64,000 bases of DNA from Geothrix sp. (lineage in GTDB: Bacteria; Acidobacteriota; Holophagae; Holophagales; Holophagaceae). The stretch lies in NCBI GenBank assembly GCA_030681515.1, contig JAUXSE010000047.1, positions 1 to 64,000 on the forward strand. The letters run 5' to 3'. Under the pieces are notes generated by a model that made no database searches, had not been told where the DNA came from, and saw only the letters and a list, made by a program, of their open reading frames with translations. A program made the position numbers and the translations under genes. Below are positions 35,991 through 44,479 of the stretch, piece after piece. Position 1 is the stretch's first letter; each line of letters opens with the position of its first letter.

Positions 35991-37421
35991 ATGGGCGCAG
36001 CCATCAAACGCAAGGCGTCCCCCGCTTCGGCGGTCCCCGTTGACGCGCCGCCCTTCAAGAAGATCCTCATCGCCAATCGCGGCGAGATCGCGCTCCGCGT
36101 GATCCTGGCCTGCAAGGAGATGGGCATCCAGACCGTGGCGGTGTATTCCGAGGCCGACCGCAACGCCCTCCACGTGCGCTTCGCCGACGAGGAAGTCTGC
36201 ATCGGACCCGCGCCATCGTCGAAGTCCTACCTGAACATCCCCCAGGTGATCGCCGCCGCCGAGGTCACCGGCGCCGAGGCCATCCATCCCGGCTACGGCT
36301 TCCTCAGCGAGAACGCGCATTTCGTGGAAGTCTGCCTCGCCTGCGGCATCACCTTCATCGGCCCCAGCGCCGAGATCATCCGCAAGATGGGCCACAAGGC
36401 CCAGGCCAAGGCCACCATGCTGGCCGCGGGCGTGCCCCTCATGCCCGGCAGCAACGGCCTCGTGGAAACGGTCGAAGAGGCCCTGGTGGTGGCCGAGCAG
36501 ATCGGCTATCCCGTCATCGTCAAGGCCAGCGCGGGCGGCGGCGGGCGCGGCATGCGCATCGTCAACAACCCCGAGGAATTGCCGGATCTCTACAACACCG
36601 CCCGCAGCGAATCGAAGATCGCCTTCGGCGACGATAGCGTCTACATGGAGAAGTACCTCCTGGAGCCCCGCCACATCGAAGTCCAGATCATGGGCGATCT
36701 CTTCGGCAATGTGGTGCACCTGGGCGAGCGCGAATGCTCGATCCAGCGCCGCCACCAGAAGCTCATCGAGGAAAGCCCCAGCGCCGTGCTTGAGCCCGCC
36801 TTGCGCCAGCGCATCTGCGACATGGCCGTCCGCGCGGCGAAGTCCGTCGGCTACTACAACGCGGGCACCATCGAGTTCCTGCTCGACAAGCGCGGCGACT
36901 TCTTCTTCATGGAGATGAACACCCGCGTCCAGGTGGAGCATCCCGTCACCGAGCTGGTCACGGGCATTGACATCGTGAAGGAACAGCTCCGCATCGCCGC
37001 CGGGCAGAAGCTCAGCTTCACCCAGGAGGACGTGGTCCAGCGGGGCCACGCCATCGAGTGCCGCATCAATGCCGAGGATCCCTTCAAGTTCACGCCCAGT
37101 CCCGGCCGCATCACCGCCCTGCACTTCCCCGGCGGCCCCGGCATCCGCGTGGACACCGCCATGCACCAGGACGCGGTCATCCCCCCCCACTACGACTCCA
37201 TGGTGGCCAAGCTCATCGCGTACGGCGCCGATCGCACCGAAGCCATCGCCCGCATGCGCCGCGCCCTGGACACCCTGGTGATCGAGGGCATCAAGACCAC
37301 CGCCCCCCTGCATCGCCGCATCATGGACCACCCCGACTTCATCGCCGGCACCTTCTCCACCAACTGGATGGATGGATTCCTGGAAGAGCTGAAGCGGAAC
37401 CCGGCGGGGGATCCGCGTTAG
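35991..37421 (+). CDS. accC: Acetyl-CoA carboxylase, biotin carboxylase subunit
   Basis: 476 residues, slightly longer than E. coli AccC because of an N-terminal extension (about 20 residues, basic/proline-rich) before the usual [18 protein letters not shown]-grasp elements: [14 protein letters not shown] (glycine-rich loop), [38 protein letters not shown] and [16 protein letters not shown]. It carboxylates biotin on AccB using bicarbonate and ATP. The carboxyltransferase subunits accA/accD are not in this cluster. A hairpin element follows at 37431. Confidence 0.97.
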   Translation: MGAAIKRKASPASAVPVDAPPFKKILIANRGEIALRVILACKEMGIQTVAVYSEADRNALHVRFADEEVCIGPAPSSKSYLNIPQVIAAAEVTGAEAIHPGYGFLSENAHFVEVCLACGITFIGPSAEIIRKMGHKAQAKATMLAAGVPLMPGSNGLVETVEEALVVAEQIGYPVIVKASAGGGGRGMRIVNNPEELPDLYNTARSESKIAFGDDSVYMEKYLLEPRHIEVQIMGDLFGNVVHLGERECSIQRRHQKLIEESPSAVLEPALRQRICDMAVRAAKSVGYYNAGTIEFLLDKRGDFFFMEMNTRVQVEHPVTELVTGIDIVKEQLRIAAGQKLSFTQEDVVQRGHAIECRINAEDPFKFTPSPGRITALHFPGGPGIRVDTAMHQDAVIPPHYDSMVAKLIAYGADRTEAIARMRRALDTLVIEGIKTTAPLHRRIMDHPDFIAGTFSTNWMDGFLEELKRNPAGDPR

Positions 37422-37430
37422 CGAAACGGA

Positions 37431-37482
37431 TGCGGGTCAATTTTCAGGCGACTAGATGTCGCCTGAAAATTGGGGCCCCGCA
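37431..37482. terminator. GGGTC-hairpin-GGGGCCCC element after accC (copy 1)
   Basis: TGCGGGTC, then a perfect stem (CAATTTTCAGGCGAC, 15 bp, 37438-37452) around a TAGAT loop, then GGGGCCCCGCA. The layout and the TAGAT loop recur at 52797-52847, and a reversed copy with a different loop lies at 37741-37786. Placed directly after accC, it is a likely factor-independent or structure-dependent terminator, without a classical U tract. Confidence 0.78.
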
Positions 37483-37527
37483 CCGCTGAGAGTCACACCC
37501 CGGTTGGCCAGAACGTTCCCAACGCAG

Positions 37528-37556
37528 TTCAGCGATCCCGTCTCTTCCGATAGACT
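37528..37556 (+). promoter_or_regulatory. Putative promoter of tRNA-Thr
   Basis: TTCAGC (37528-37533), a 17-base spacer and TAGACT (37551-37556) give a sigma70-like arrangement. The -10 ends ten bases before the first base of the mature tRNA. The same -10 hexamer TAGACT precedes the acyl-CoA dehydrogenase gene. Sequence-only prediction. Confidence 0.45.
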
Positions 37557-37565
37557 GGTCCCCGT

Positions 37566-37641
37566 GCCGCCTTAGCTCAGTTGGTAGAGCTCCAGCTTTG
37601 TAATCTGGAGGTCGCCGGTTCGATTCCGGCAGGCGGCTCCA
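37566..37641 (+). tRNA. tRNA-Thr (anticodon TGT)
   Basis: 76 bases with encoded CCA. Acceptor stem GCCGCCT/AGGCGGC pairs fully; D arm GCTC/GAGC; anticodon arm with loop TTTGTAA, giving anticodon TGT; T arm GCCGG-TTCGATT-CCGGC. The pair next to the anticodon loop (C/T) is a mismatch, but the rest of the stem is intact. The last 33 bases, running to just past the CCA, are repeated 183 bp downstream. Confidence 0.95.
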
Positions 37642-37740
37642 GTCTTCCTATCCCCATTTCCGATTGGGGTTGCAGATCCCCTGAACCGCGACCCACGGGC
37701 GGGGGTTTGGTTCCCTTGGCCACACGATGCTCATCCGTGT

Positions 37741-37786
37741 GGGGCCCCGCTCTCAGGCCTGCAGTGCAGGCCTGAACCGCGACCCA
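37741..37786 (-). terminator. GGGTC-hairpin-GGGGCCCC element, reversed copy (copy 3)
   Basis: On the plus strand GGGGCCCCGC (37741-37750) is followed by the stem TCAGGCCTGC/GCAGGCCTGA around AGT and then ACCGCGACCC. Read on the minus strand this is GGGTCGCG, a stem and GGGGCCCC, the same layout as the elements at 37431 and 52797. It lies between the tRNA gene and its duplicated 3' end. Confidence 0.6.
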
Positions 37787-37794
37787 CATCGGAC

Positions 37795-37827
37795 TCGCCG
37801 GTTCGATTCCGGCAGGCGGCTCCAGTC
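37795..37827 (+). repeat. Duplicated 3' end of tRNA-Thr (att-like direct repeat)
   Basis: 33 bases identical to 37612-37644, covering the T arm, the 3' acceptor strand, CCA and three bases beyond. The copy lacks the 5' half of a tRNA, so it is not a gene. Direct repeats of a tRNA 3' end are the usual trace of site-specific integration. Only about 150 bp lies between the copies, with hairpins and no integrase. Confidence 0.88.
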
Positions 37828-37844
37828 CACGCTATCCTCGGACC

Positions 37845-38621
37845 ATGTTCCTCCCCCTCTACCTGGGCGTGCTGCACGCCGTCGAGCCCGACCATGTGGC
37901 CGTGGTGACGGGGGTTTCGCTTTCGGGGAACCGCCGGGGAGCCTGGAAGGTGGGGCTCGCTTTCGGCCTATCGCACATGCTGGCGGTGGCCCTCCTGGCG
38001 GTGCTGGCCACGGTGCTTGGCAAGACCCTGCTGGGTGATGGCTTCTTCCTGTGGATGGACCGCCTGGCCTGGACCCTGGTGCTGCTGCTGGGCCTGTGGA
38101 ACCTGGCCGCCGCCCTGGGCCTGCGCCGCATCGCCATCCACCATCACGCGCACCGGCACGGCCCCCTGGAGCATGACCACCCGCACCCGCACGCCCATGC
38201 CGCCGTGAAGACCCGGATGCACAGGACGGGGAAGCCACGCCCCTCCCATATAGGGCTCCGCCGCCCCGCCCGGACGCCCTTCCCGCCCCTGGCGCGTTCC
38301 ACCCCGAGGCATCGCGCCAGCGGCCCCGCCGCCCACACCTTCCACCACGCCGCCGCCTGGATGGGCGCCTTCTTCGGGCTGGGCGGCGTGCGGGGCTTCA
38401 CCACGCTCATGCGGGACACGGGCATCAGCGGGCAGCTCCAGTTCATCGAGGCCCTGCTGCTCTTCGGGCTGGGCATCACCGCCATGTTCACCCTGCTGAG
38501 CGCCCTCTCCGGCTGGCTGGCCGCGAAACTCGGCAACCAGCGCCGCTTCCGCCGGTCCCTCTACGCGCTGTCCGGCGTGGGCAACGTCGCCGTGGGCCTC
38601 TACCTGCTGCTCAGGGCATGA
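37845..38621 (+). CDS. NicO/RcnA- or UreH-like metal transport membrane protein
   Basis: 258 residues. Membrane segments lie at about 1-20, 28-60, 65-95 and, after a loop, at 165-258. The first segment contains LGVLHAVEPDHVAVVTG, resembling the HAxDADH/HALEPxH motif of nickel/cobalt permeases, and GLSHMLAV follows in segment two. The central loop is His-rich (HHHAHRHGPLEHDHPHPHAH), a likely metal-binding stretch. It also carries an unusual Arg/Pro tract (RRPARTPFPPLARSTPRHRA). The substrate (Ni or Co) is inferred from the family. Its stop overlaps the murJ start. Confidence 0.75.
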   Translation: MFLPLYLGVLHAVEPDHVAVVTGVSLSGNRRGAWKVGLAFGLSHMLAVALLAVLATVLGKTLLGDGFFLWMDRLAWTLVLLLGLWNLAAALGLRRIAIHHHAHRHGPLEHDHPHPHAHAAVKTRMHRTGKPRPSHIGLRRPARTPFPPLARSTPRHRASGPAAHTFHHAAAWMGAFFGLGGVRGFTTLMRDTGISGQLQFIEALLLFGLGITAMFTLLSALSGWLAAKLGNQRRFRRSLYALSGVGNVAVGLYLLLRA

Positions 38622-40219
38622 GCGACGCGCCACGCAAACCCAGCCTGCTGCGCTCGGCGGCCGTGGTGTCCTTCATGACGCTGCTGAGCCGGATCACGGG
38701 GCTGGCCCAGACCTTCTTCCTCAGCCATGTGCTGGGCGCGGGCCCGGCGGCGGATGCCTTTTTCGTGGCCATCCGCCTGCCGAACCTGCTGCGCCGTTTC
38801 ACCGCCGAAGGCACCATGACCTCGGCCTTCCTGCCCACGCTCTCCGAGGCCGAGGCCGCCGAGGGCGAGGCCGCCGTGAAGGCCGTGGCGGCGCGCTTCA
38901 TGGGCGCCCTGCTGCTCATCCTGTTGCTGGGCGTGGCCGTGGTGCTGCTGTTCATGGGGCCCCTGGCGAGCTTCCTGACCCTGGGGCGCCCCGAAGCCCA
39001 GGGCGAACTCACGGCGAAACTGGGCCGCATCATGTTCCCCTACCTGGCCCTGGTGAGCCTCACGGCGGGCTTCGCGGGCCTGCTGAACCTCCGCCACCGC
39101 TTCGCCCTGGCCGCCTCCGTCTCCGTGTTCTGGAACCTGGCCTTCATCGCCTTCGGCTGGACCACCCTCCGGGTGCTGGAACGGAAGGGCGCCGTCCCCC
39201 TGGAAACCGTGGCGGTCGTGTGCGCCTTCTCCGTGCTGGCCGGCGGCATGCTCCAGCTGCTCGTGATCCTGCCCGCCGTGCGGAAGGAGGGCTTCGGCCT
39301 GTCCTTCGGACTGCATCTGCGGGATCCGTGGGTGCGCAAGACCCTCAAGCGCATGGGGCCGGGGATGCTGGCGGCGGGCATCTACCCCATCAATGCCCTC
39401 ATCAGCGCCATGCTGGCCTCCATGCTGCCCAACGGCGCCCAGACGGTGCTCTTCAACAGCGGCATGATGAGCGAAATGGTGATGGGGCTCTTCGCCATGA
39501 GCCTCGCCACCGCCGGGCTGCCCCTGCTGTCGCGGCAGGCGGAAGCCCGCGACTGGCCCGCCGTGAATCGCAGCCTCACCCAGTCCCTCTCGGCCTCGGC
39601 CCTGCTGGTGCTGCCGGCCTCCGTGGGCCTCGCGGTCCTCGCCCGGCCCATCTGCGCCCTGCTCTTCCGCACCGGCGCCTACACGCCCGCCGCCGCGGAC
39701 TGGACGGCCCTCACGCTGGTGTTCGGGTCCGTCGGTCTGGTCTTCGTGGCCTCCCAGCGCTTAGGGAACCAGGCCCTCTACGCCCTCAAGGACTACCGCG
39801 GCCCCGCGGTCCTGGCGGGCGGCACCCTGCTGCTGAACGTGGCCCTCAGCCTCGCCCTGCTGAAGCCCCTGGGTACCGGCGGCCTGGCCCTGGCCAATGG
39901 CCTCGCCAGCCTCGTGGGCCTCGTGGGCGTGCTGTCGCGCCTGCGCCCCCGCCTGCCCGGCCTGGACCTGCGCCCCCTCCTGAAGGCCACTGGATTGGCC
40001 CTCGGCGCCGCCATCCTCATGGGCCTGCTGGCCTGGGGCGGCGCGCGGGCCCTGGGGCTGGATGCCCCCCACGCCTTCACCCGCATGGCTCTGGCCCTCC
40101 GGCTGCTGCCCCTGGTGGCCCTGTGCGCCGTGATCTACGGTGCGGCCGCCGCGGGCTTCGGGCACCCCGAGGCGCGGGAACTGGCGGGAAAGATCCGGCG
40201 GAAGGTGGGGGGGAGCTGA
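38618..40219 (+). CDS. murJ: Lipid II flippase MurJ
   Basis: 533 residues with about 14 membrane segments. N-terminal family signature: SLLRSAAVVSFMTLLSRITG, then LGAGPAADAFFVAIRLPNLL and RRFTAEGTMTSAFLPTLSEA. Downstream: RMGPGMLAAGIYPINALISA. It flips lipid-linked peptidoglycan precursor across the inner membrane. ATG 38618 overlaps the end of the permease gene by ATGA. The MmeI-like gene starts 21 bp later on the same strand. Confidence 0.95.
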   Translation: MSDAPRKPSLLRSAAVVSFMTLLSRITGLAQTFFLSHVLGAGPAADAFFVAIRLPNLLRRFTAEGTMTSAFLPTLSEAEAAEGEAAVKAVAARFMGALLLILLLGVAVVLLFMGPLASFLTLGRPEAQGELTAKLGRIMFPYLALVSLTAGFAGLLNLRHRFALAASVSVFWNLAFIAFGWTTLRVLERKGAVPLETVAVVCAFSVLAGGMLQLLVILPAVRKEGFGLSFGLHLRDPWVRKTLKRMGPGMLAAGIYPINALISAMLASMLPNGAQTVLFNSGMMSEMVMGLFAMSLATAGLPLLSRQAEARDWPAVNRSLTQSLSASALLVLPASVGLAVLARPICALLFRTGAYTPAAADWTALTLVFGSVGLVFVASQRLGNQALYALKDYRGPAVLAGGTLLLNVALSLALLKPLGTGGLALANGLASLVGLVGVLSRLRPRLPGLDLRPLLKATGLALGAAILMGLLAWGGARALGLDAPHAFTRMALALRLLPLVALCAVIYGAAAAGFGHPEARELAGKIRRKVGGS

Positions 40220-40240
40220 AGCATCCCCTAAGATGAACCC

Positions 40241-43200
40241 ATGCCCCTGACGCTTCCCGCTTTCATCGCCCGCTGGCAGGCCGCGAACGGCCCCGAGCGG
40301 GGCAACATGCAGCTCTTCCTCCAGGAGCTGACCCAGGTGCTGGGGCTGCCCACCCCCGAGCCCACGGGCCCCGCCAGCGGGTACTGTTTCGAGAAGCAGG
40401 TGCCGAACTATTCGCCCGAGGGCAAGTTCACCAAGAACTACATGGATCTCTACAAGGCCGGGTGCTTCATCCTGGAAGCCAAGCGCACACCGGATGCCCT
40501 GCGGGCGAAAAGCGGACCCGGCACCGGCGCGGGCGGCGGGGGCGCCGCAGGTGGCAAGGGCGGCAGGCGGCCCACGGTCCACGCGCCGTCATTGCCCGGC
40601 CTGGTGGAAGAACCCCGCGTCGAGGGCTACCGTGCCCACGCCACCTACGATGCCCGGCTCGAAACGGCCTTCATCCAGGGCATCCGCTACGCCATGGCCC
40701 TGGGCTTCCAAGGGCCCCCGCCGCCATTCCTCATCGTGTGCGACATCGGCCACAGCTTCCACCTCTGGAACCGCTACGACCCCAGGGCCGGGGGCGGGTA
40801 CGGCGGCTTCGGCGCCCGGCGCACCATCCTGCTCGACGAGCTGGAACGGCCGGAGATCCAACAGCTGTTCCGCGATATCTGGACGAACCCCGCGGCCCTC
40901 GACACCAGCCGCCGCATCGCCTCGGTGACCCGGGGCATCGCCGAAGAGCTGGGCGGCCTCGCCATGGAACTGCGCAGCACCACGCGAAGCAAAGAAGAAA
41001 TCGCGCACTTCCTCATGCGCTGCGTCTTCACCTGCTTCGCCGAGGATATCAACCTGCTGCCGGGCAAGCCCTTCTCCGAGGGCCTGCGCCAACTGGAAAA
41101 GGATCCCGGCCAGGCCGTGGCCTTCCTCCAGGACTGGTGGAAGGTCATGGACGAGGGCGGCAAGTGGGGCTGGCAACGCGTCCTGCGCTTCAATGGAACG
41201 CTGTTCAAGGATCTCTCCGTGCCGCCCCTTTCCCAGCGGCAGCTCGCCCTGCTGCGCATGGCCGCCGAAAAGGACTGGCAGGAAGTGGAACCCGCCATCT
41301 TCGGCACCCTGCTGGAAAGCGCCCTGGACGAGGACGAGCGCCACCGCCTGGGCGCCCACTACACCCCCCGGGCCTACATCCAGCGGCTGGTGGACGCCAC
41401 CTTCGGCCAGACCCTGCGCGAGCGCTGGACGGCCATCGAGGCCGATCTCGCCCGGTTGCTGGAGCCGGGCCATGGGCCGGGCGCCGTGACGGAAGCCAAG
41501 GCGAAGCTGCACGCCTTCCACGGCGAGCTGGCCTCGCTGACCTTCCTCGATCCCGCCTGTGGCAGCGGCAACTTCCTCTACGTGGCCTTCGACACGCTCA
41601 AGCGGCTCGAAGGCGAGGTCCTGCAGCGCCTGGAGGACCTGGGCGAAGGGTTCTCGGCCTTCGATCTGTCCCACGAGATCATCTCCCCGGCCCAGTTCAG
41701 GGGCATCGAGCTGGATCCCTGGGCCGCGGGCATCGCCGAGCTGGTGCTATGGATCGCGCACCTGCAGTGGTTCCGCCGCCGCCACCCGGCGGGCGATCCC
41801 CCCGAGCCCGTGCTGCAGAACTACGGCAGCATCGCGCAGCGCGACGCGGTGCTGGCCTGGGATGACGAAGAAGGCACCGGCGCCAGCCGCTGGGATGGCA
41901 AGACCTTCAAGACCGATGCCCGGGGCCGCGAGGTGCCCGATGGCCGCGCCCAGGTGGCCTCCACCCGGCTGCTGAATCCCCGGCCCGCGACCTGGCCCCA
42001 GGCGGACTACATCATCGGCAACCCGCCCTTCCTGGGCAACGCCTCGATGCTCGGCGACCTGGGCGTGGGCTACACGGAAGCCCTGCGCGCCGCCTATCCC
42101 GACGTGCCCGATACCGTGGACTTCGTCCTCTACTGGTGGCACCGGGCCGCGCTGGAAGTGCGGACCGGCCGCGCCCGCCGCTTCGGCCTCATCACCACCA
42201 ACAGCCTGCGCCAGGTGCGCCAGCGCGGCGTGCTGGCCCACCATTGCTCCGTTCCTCTCACCGTTCCTCACCGTTCCTCACCGGTGAAAAAGAAAAGGAC
42301 CGGTGAGGAACGGGGAGAAACGGTGAGAAAGCATGAGGGGCTGTCGCCGCTCAAATTGCTCTGGGCCATTGCCGATCATCCCTGGCAGGGCGGCGCGGCG
42401 GTGCGCATCGCCATGACCGTGGGCGGGCTAGAGGGTCCGCCGGTGCTGGCGCGCGTCACCGCTGAATCCCGGATGCCCGATCCCGAACACGCCGCCGAAG
42501 GCCTGGTGATCGAGGAATTCCCCGTGGACCGCATCCATGAGGACTTGAGCGGTGGTGCTCGCGTGGCAGGCGCCGTGGCCCTGAAGGCCAACGATGGCCT
42601 TTGCTCGCCGGGCATGAAGCTCCACGGCAACGGTTTCATCGTCACGCCTGAGCAATGGAAGGACTGGGGGCGGCCCAACCTGGTGCATCCCTATCGCAAC
42701 GGCCGCGACCTCACGGATCAGCCCCGGAATGTCATGGTCATTGATCTCTACGGGCTGACGGAAGAACAGGTCCGCAAGTCGTACCCGGCGATCTACCAGC
42801 ACCTGCTCCAGACCGTGAAGCCCGAGCGGGAACAGAACAATCGTGCGGTCTATCGGGATCTCTGGTGGATCTTCGGCGAACCGCGGTCATCGCTTCGCCC
42901 CGCATTGAAGGGCCTGCCCCGCTACATCGCCACCGTGGAAACCGCCAAGCACCGCGTCTTCCAGTTCCTCGACGGCGCCACGGTGCCCGACAACATGATC
43001 ATCGCCATCGCCAGCGCCGATGCCTATCATCTGGGCGTCCTCAGCAGCCGCATCCATGTCGTCTGGGCCTTGGCGGCAGGCGGGTTGTTGGAAGACCGTC
43101 CCCGCTACAACAAGACCCGCTGCTTCGATCCCTTCCCGTTCCCGGATGCATCGAAGGCCCAGGCCGCCCACATCCGTGACCTGGCCGAAGAGCTGGACCA

Positions 43201-43504
43201 GCACCGCAAGCGGGCACAGGAATCAGGCCTGGGCCTCACGGCCCAGTACAACCTGCTGGAACGCCTGCGCGGCGGCGAGGCGCTCACGGACCAGGAGCAG
43301 GCGCTGGACACCAAGGGGCTGGTGAGCCTGCTCCTCGACCTGCACCGGAAGCTGGACGCCACCGTGGCCCAGGCCTACGGCTGGCCCGAGGATCTCTCCG
43401 ACGCCGTCATCCTGGAACGCCTGGTGGCCCTCAACCACGAACGCGCCGCTGAAGAGGCCCAAGGCCGGATCCGCTGGCTGCGACCCGAGTACCAGGCCAG
43501 GTGA
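40241..43504 (+). CDS. MmeI-type (type IIL) restriction-modification enzyme with an in-frame repeat insertion
   Basis: 1087 residues. The N-terminal nuclease motif is D69-x9-E79-A-K81, the same D-x9-ExK spacing described for MmeI. The methyltransferase has motif I LDPACGSGNFLYVAF (about 437) and motif IV IIGNPPFLGN (about 593, NPPF), followed by a C-terminal target-recognition region and helical end. One protein should cut and methylate. At residues about 670-697 the usual short link between GLITTNSLRQ-type and IADHPW-type blocks is lengthened by SVPLTVPHRSSPVKKKRTGE and more, encoded entirely by a word-array palindrome. The frame stays open, so activity may survive. No separate methylase or protection gene is adjacent. 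Confidence 0.88.
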   Translation: MPLTLPAFIARWQAANGPERGNMQLFLQELTQVLGLPTPEPTGPASGYCFEKQVPNYSPEGKFTKNYMDLYKAGCFILEAKRTPDALRAKSGPGTGAGGGGAAGGKGGRRPTVHAPSLPGLVEEPRVEGYRAHATYDARLETAFIQGIRYAMALGFQGPPPPFLIVCDIGHSFHLWNRYDPRAGGGYGGFGARRTILLDELERPEIQQLFRDIWTNPAALDTSRRIASVTRGIAEELGGLAMELRSTTRSKEEIAHFLMRCVFTCFAEDINLLPGKPFSEGLRQLEKDPGQAVAFLQDWWKVMDEGGKWGWQRVLRFNGTLFKDLSVPPLSQRQLALLRMAAEKDWQEVEPAIFGTLLESALDEDERHRLGAHYTPRAYIQRLVDATFGQTLRERWTAIEADLARLLEPGHGPGAVTEAKAKLHAFHGELASLTFLDPACGSGNFLYVAFDTLKRLEGEVLQRLEDLGEGFSAFDLSHEIISPAQFRGIELDPWAAGIAELVLWIAHLQWFRRRHPAGDPPEPVLQNYGSIAQRDAVLAWDDEEGTGASRWDGKTFKTDARGREVPDGRAQVASTRLLNPRPATWPQADYIIGNPPFLGNASMLGDLGVGYTEALRAAYPDVPDTVDFVLYWWHRAALEVRTGRARRFGLITTNSLRQVRQRGVLAHHCSVPLTVPHRSSPVKKKRTGEERGETVRKHEGLSPLKLLWAIADHPWQGGAAVRIAMTVGGLEGPPVLARVTAESRMPDPEHAAEGLVIEEFPVDRIHEDLSGGARVAGAVALKANDGLCSPGMKLHGNGFIVTPEQWKDWGRPNLVHPYRNGRDLTDQPRNVMVIDLYGLTEEQVRKSYPAIYQHLLQTVKPEREQNNRAVYRDLWWIFGEPRSSLRPALKGLPRYIATVETAKHRVFQFLDGATVPDNMIIAIASADAYHLGVLSSRIHVVWALAAGGLLEDRPRYNKTRCFDPFPFPDASKAQAAHIRDLAEELDQHRKRAQESGLGLTAQYNLLERLRGGEALTDQEQALDTKGLVSLLLDLHRKLDATVAQAYGWPEDLSDAVILERLVALNHERAAEEAQGRIRWLRPEYQAR
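42251..42330. repeat. CTCACCGTTC word-array palindrome inside a coding sequence (family C, copy 2)
   Basis: Left arm 42251-42285 has CTCACCGTTC units ending in ACCGGT; right arm 42299-42330 is complementary (ACCGGTGAGGAACGGGGAGA); loop of 13 bases rich in A. Same family as 5755-5868. It adds about 27 codons without a stop or frameshift to the MmeI-like enzyme. Confidence 0.88.
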
Positions 43505-43570
43505 TCGGCTAGGCAGGTCGCTCGAACAGCGGAACTCAGCGCTCACCGGCGAAAGACAAAACCCTTTGCA

Positions 43571-43890
43571 ACCACCGATGAACACCGATGAACACCGATG
43601 AACTCCGATAAAGCCATGCCTGGTTTTCGGGGAACCTCAGCCCAACCCTTTTCAATACAAAAAGCTGGAACCACAGATTCCACAGAATTCACAGATTCGG
43701 CGCCGCCCCAACGCGCATGGGCCCGCCAAAGGCGGCTTCCGGCCTCGCCGGAAGTGATCCCAGGGGCTCCTGCATCGCGTCCCAAAAAGCGCGGGTCAGG
43801 CGCCCCCGGGATACAGCCCATGCTTCCGAAGCGGACGATCCAAGCTTGATCGGTGTTCATCAGCTTTGATCGGTGTTCATCGGTGTTAAG
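43571..43890. repeat. ACACCGATGA word-array inverted repeat in a convergent gap
   Basis: The 411-bp gap (43505-43915) holds no gene. Left arm 43571-43612: three to four 10-bp CACCGATGAA units. Right arm 43844-43890: GATCGGTGTTCATC twice and CATCGGTGTT. Between them, 43661-43700 is a second array, AAAGCTGGAACCACAGATTC followed by CACAGAATTCACAGATT, without a matching right arm that I can find. The remaining interior has no clear structure. Confidence 0.85.
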
Positions 43891-43915
43891 CCCTTTTCTT
43901 TGAGCCCAAAGAAAG

Positions 43916-44437
43916 TCAGACCTTCGGCGCCTCCACCCCGAACGCAGCCCAGCCTTCTTTGGTCGGTCCGTAGGTGCTGGGGACGTGCAGGCCGGCCTGG
44001 CGCATGAGGACGGTCATCTGGCCCCGGTGGTGGGTCTGGTGGCTCACGAGGACGAAGAGGGCGAAGGCGCCGGTCCAGGTTTCGCCGTAGAGGGTGAAGT
44101 TGCGGCCCAGCTCGGTATTGCTCCAGCTGCCGATGTGATCCAGCAGGGAATCGCTCACGGCGCCGTAGGCGGCGGCAATCTCGGCCATGGTGGGCGGCGG
44201 CGGCGTGGCGATGAAGCCGTCAGGGCCGAGGCCCACGGTCCCCTTCACCTTCAGTCCCAGGTTCTGGGGCAGTTCCAGCACGGTCTCCACCAGGTGCCAG
44301 GCCAGCCGCCGCAGATCCCGGTGCTGGGCGTCCACGGCCTGGTGGGCCGCCGCATCGGGAATGGCCGCGAAGACCGCCAGGGTCTTGCCGGCCTCCTGCT
44401 GCCAGATGGTCTTGAAATCCTCCACGCGACGGAACAT
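43916..44437 (-). CDS. DinB-family protein
   Basis: 173 residues, a four-helix-bundle DinB domain. The metal-binding pattern is present: an early His in RRLAWHLVETVLELP and SHQTHHRGQMTVLMRQAG, with the H-x3-H of the family. DinB proteins are often metal-dependent enzymes of thiol transfer or stress; the reaction here is not known. Start ATG 44437. The lipoprotein gene is 42 bp upstream on the same strand. Confidence 0.9.
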   Translation of the reverse strand: MFRRVEDFKTIWQQEAGKTLAVFAAIPDAAAHQAVDAQHRDLRRLAWHLVETVLELPQNLGLKVKGTVGLGPDGFIATPPPPTMAEIAAAYGAVSDSLLDHIGSWSNTELGRNFTLYGETWTGAFALFVLVSHQTHHRGQMTVLMRQAGLHVPSTYGPTKEGWAAFGVEAPKV

Positions 44438-44479
44438 GGGGCCTCCCGGAAAGGGTCCTGGATCAATTCCCGCGGGCCA

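Noticed and set aside
37795-37827. A second tRNA gene
   Set aside because: Only the 3' half is present; no D arm or anticodon arm upstream.
40241-43504. BREX (PglX) or DISARM system around the methyltransferase
   Set aside because: No brxC/pglZ/lon-like or helicase genes are adjacent, and the D-x9-ExK nuclease motif fits MmeI-type enzymes.
43571-43612. CRISPR-like array of short repeats near the restriction gene
   Set aside because: Repeats are 10 bp, imperfect, without spacers of constant length, and there is a complementary arm. No cas gene is nearby.
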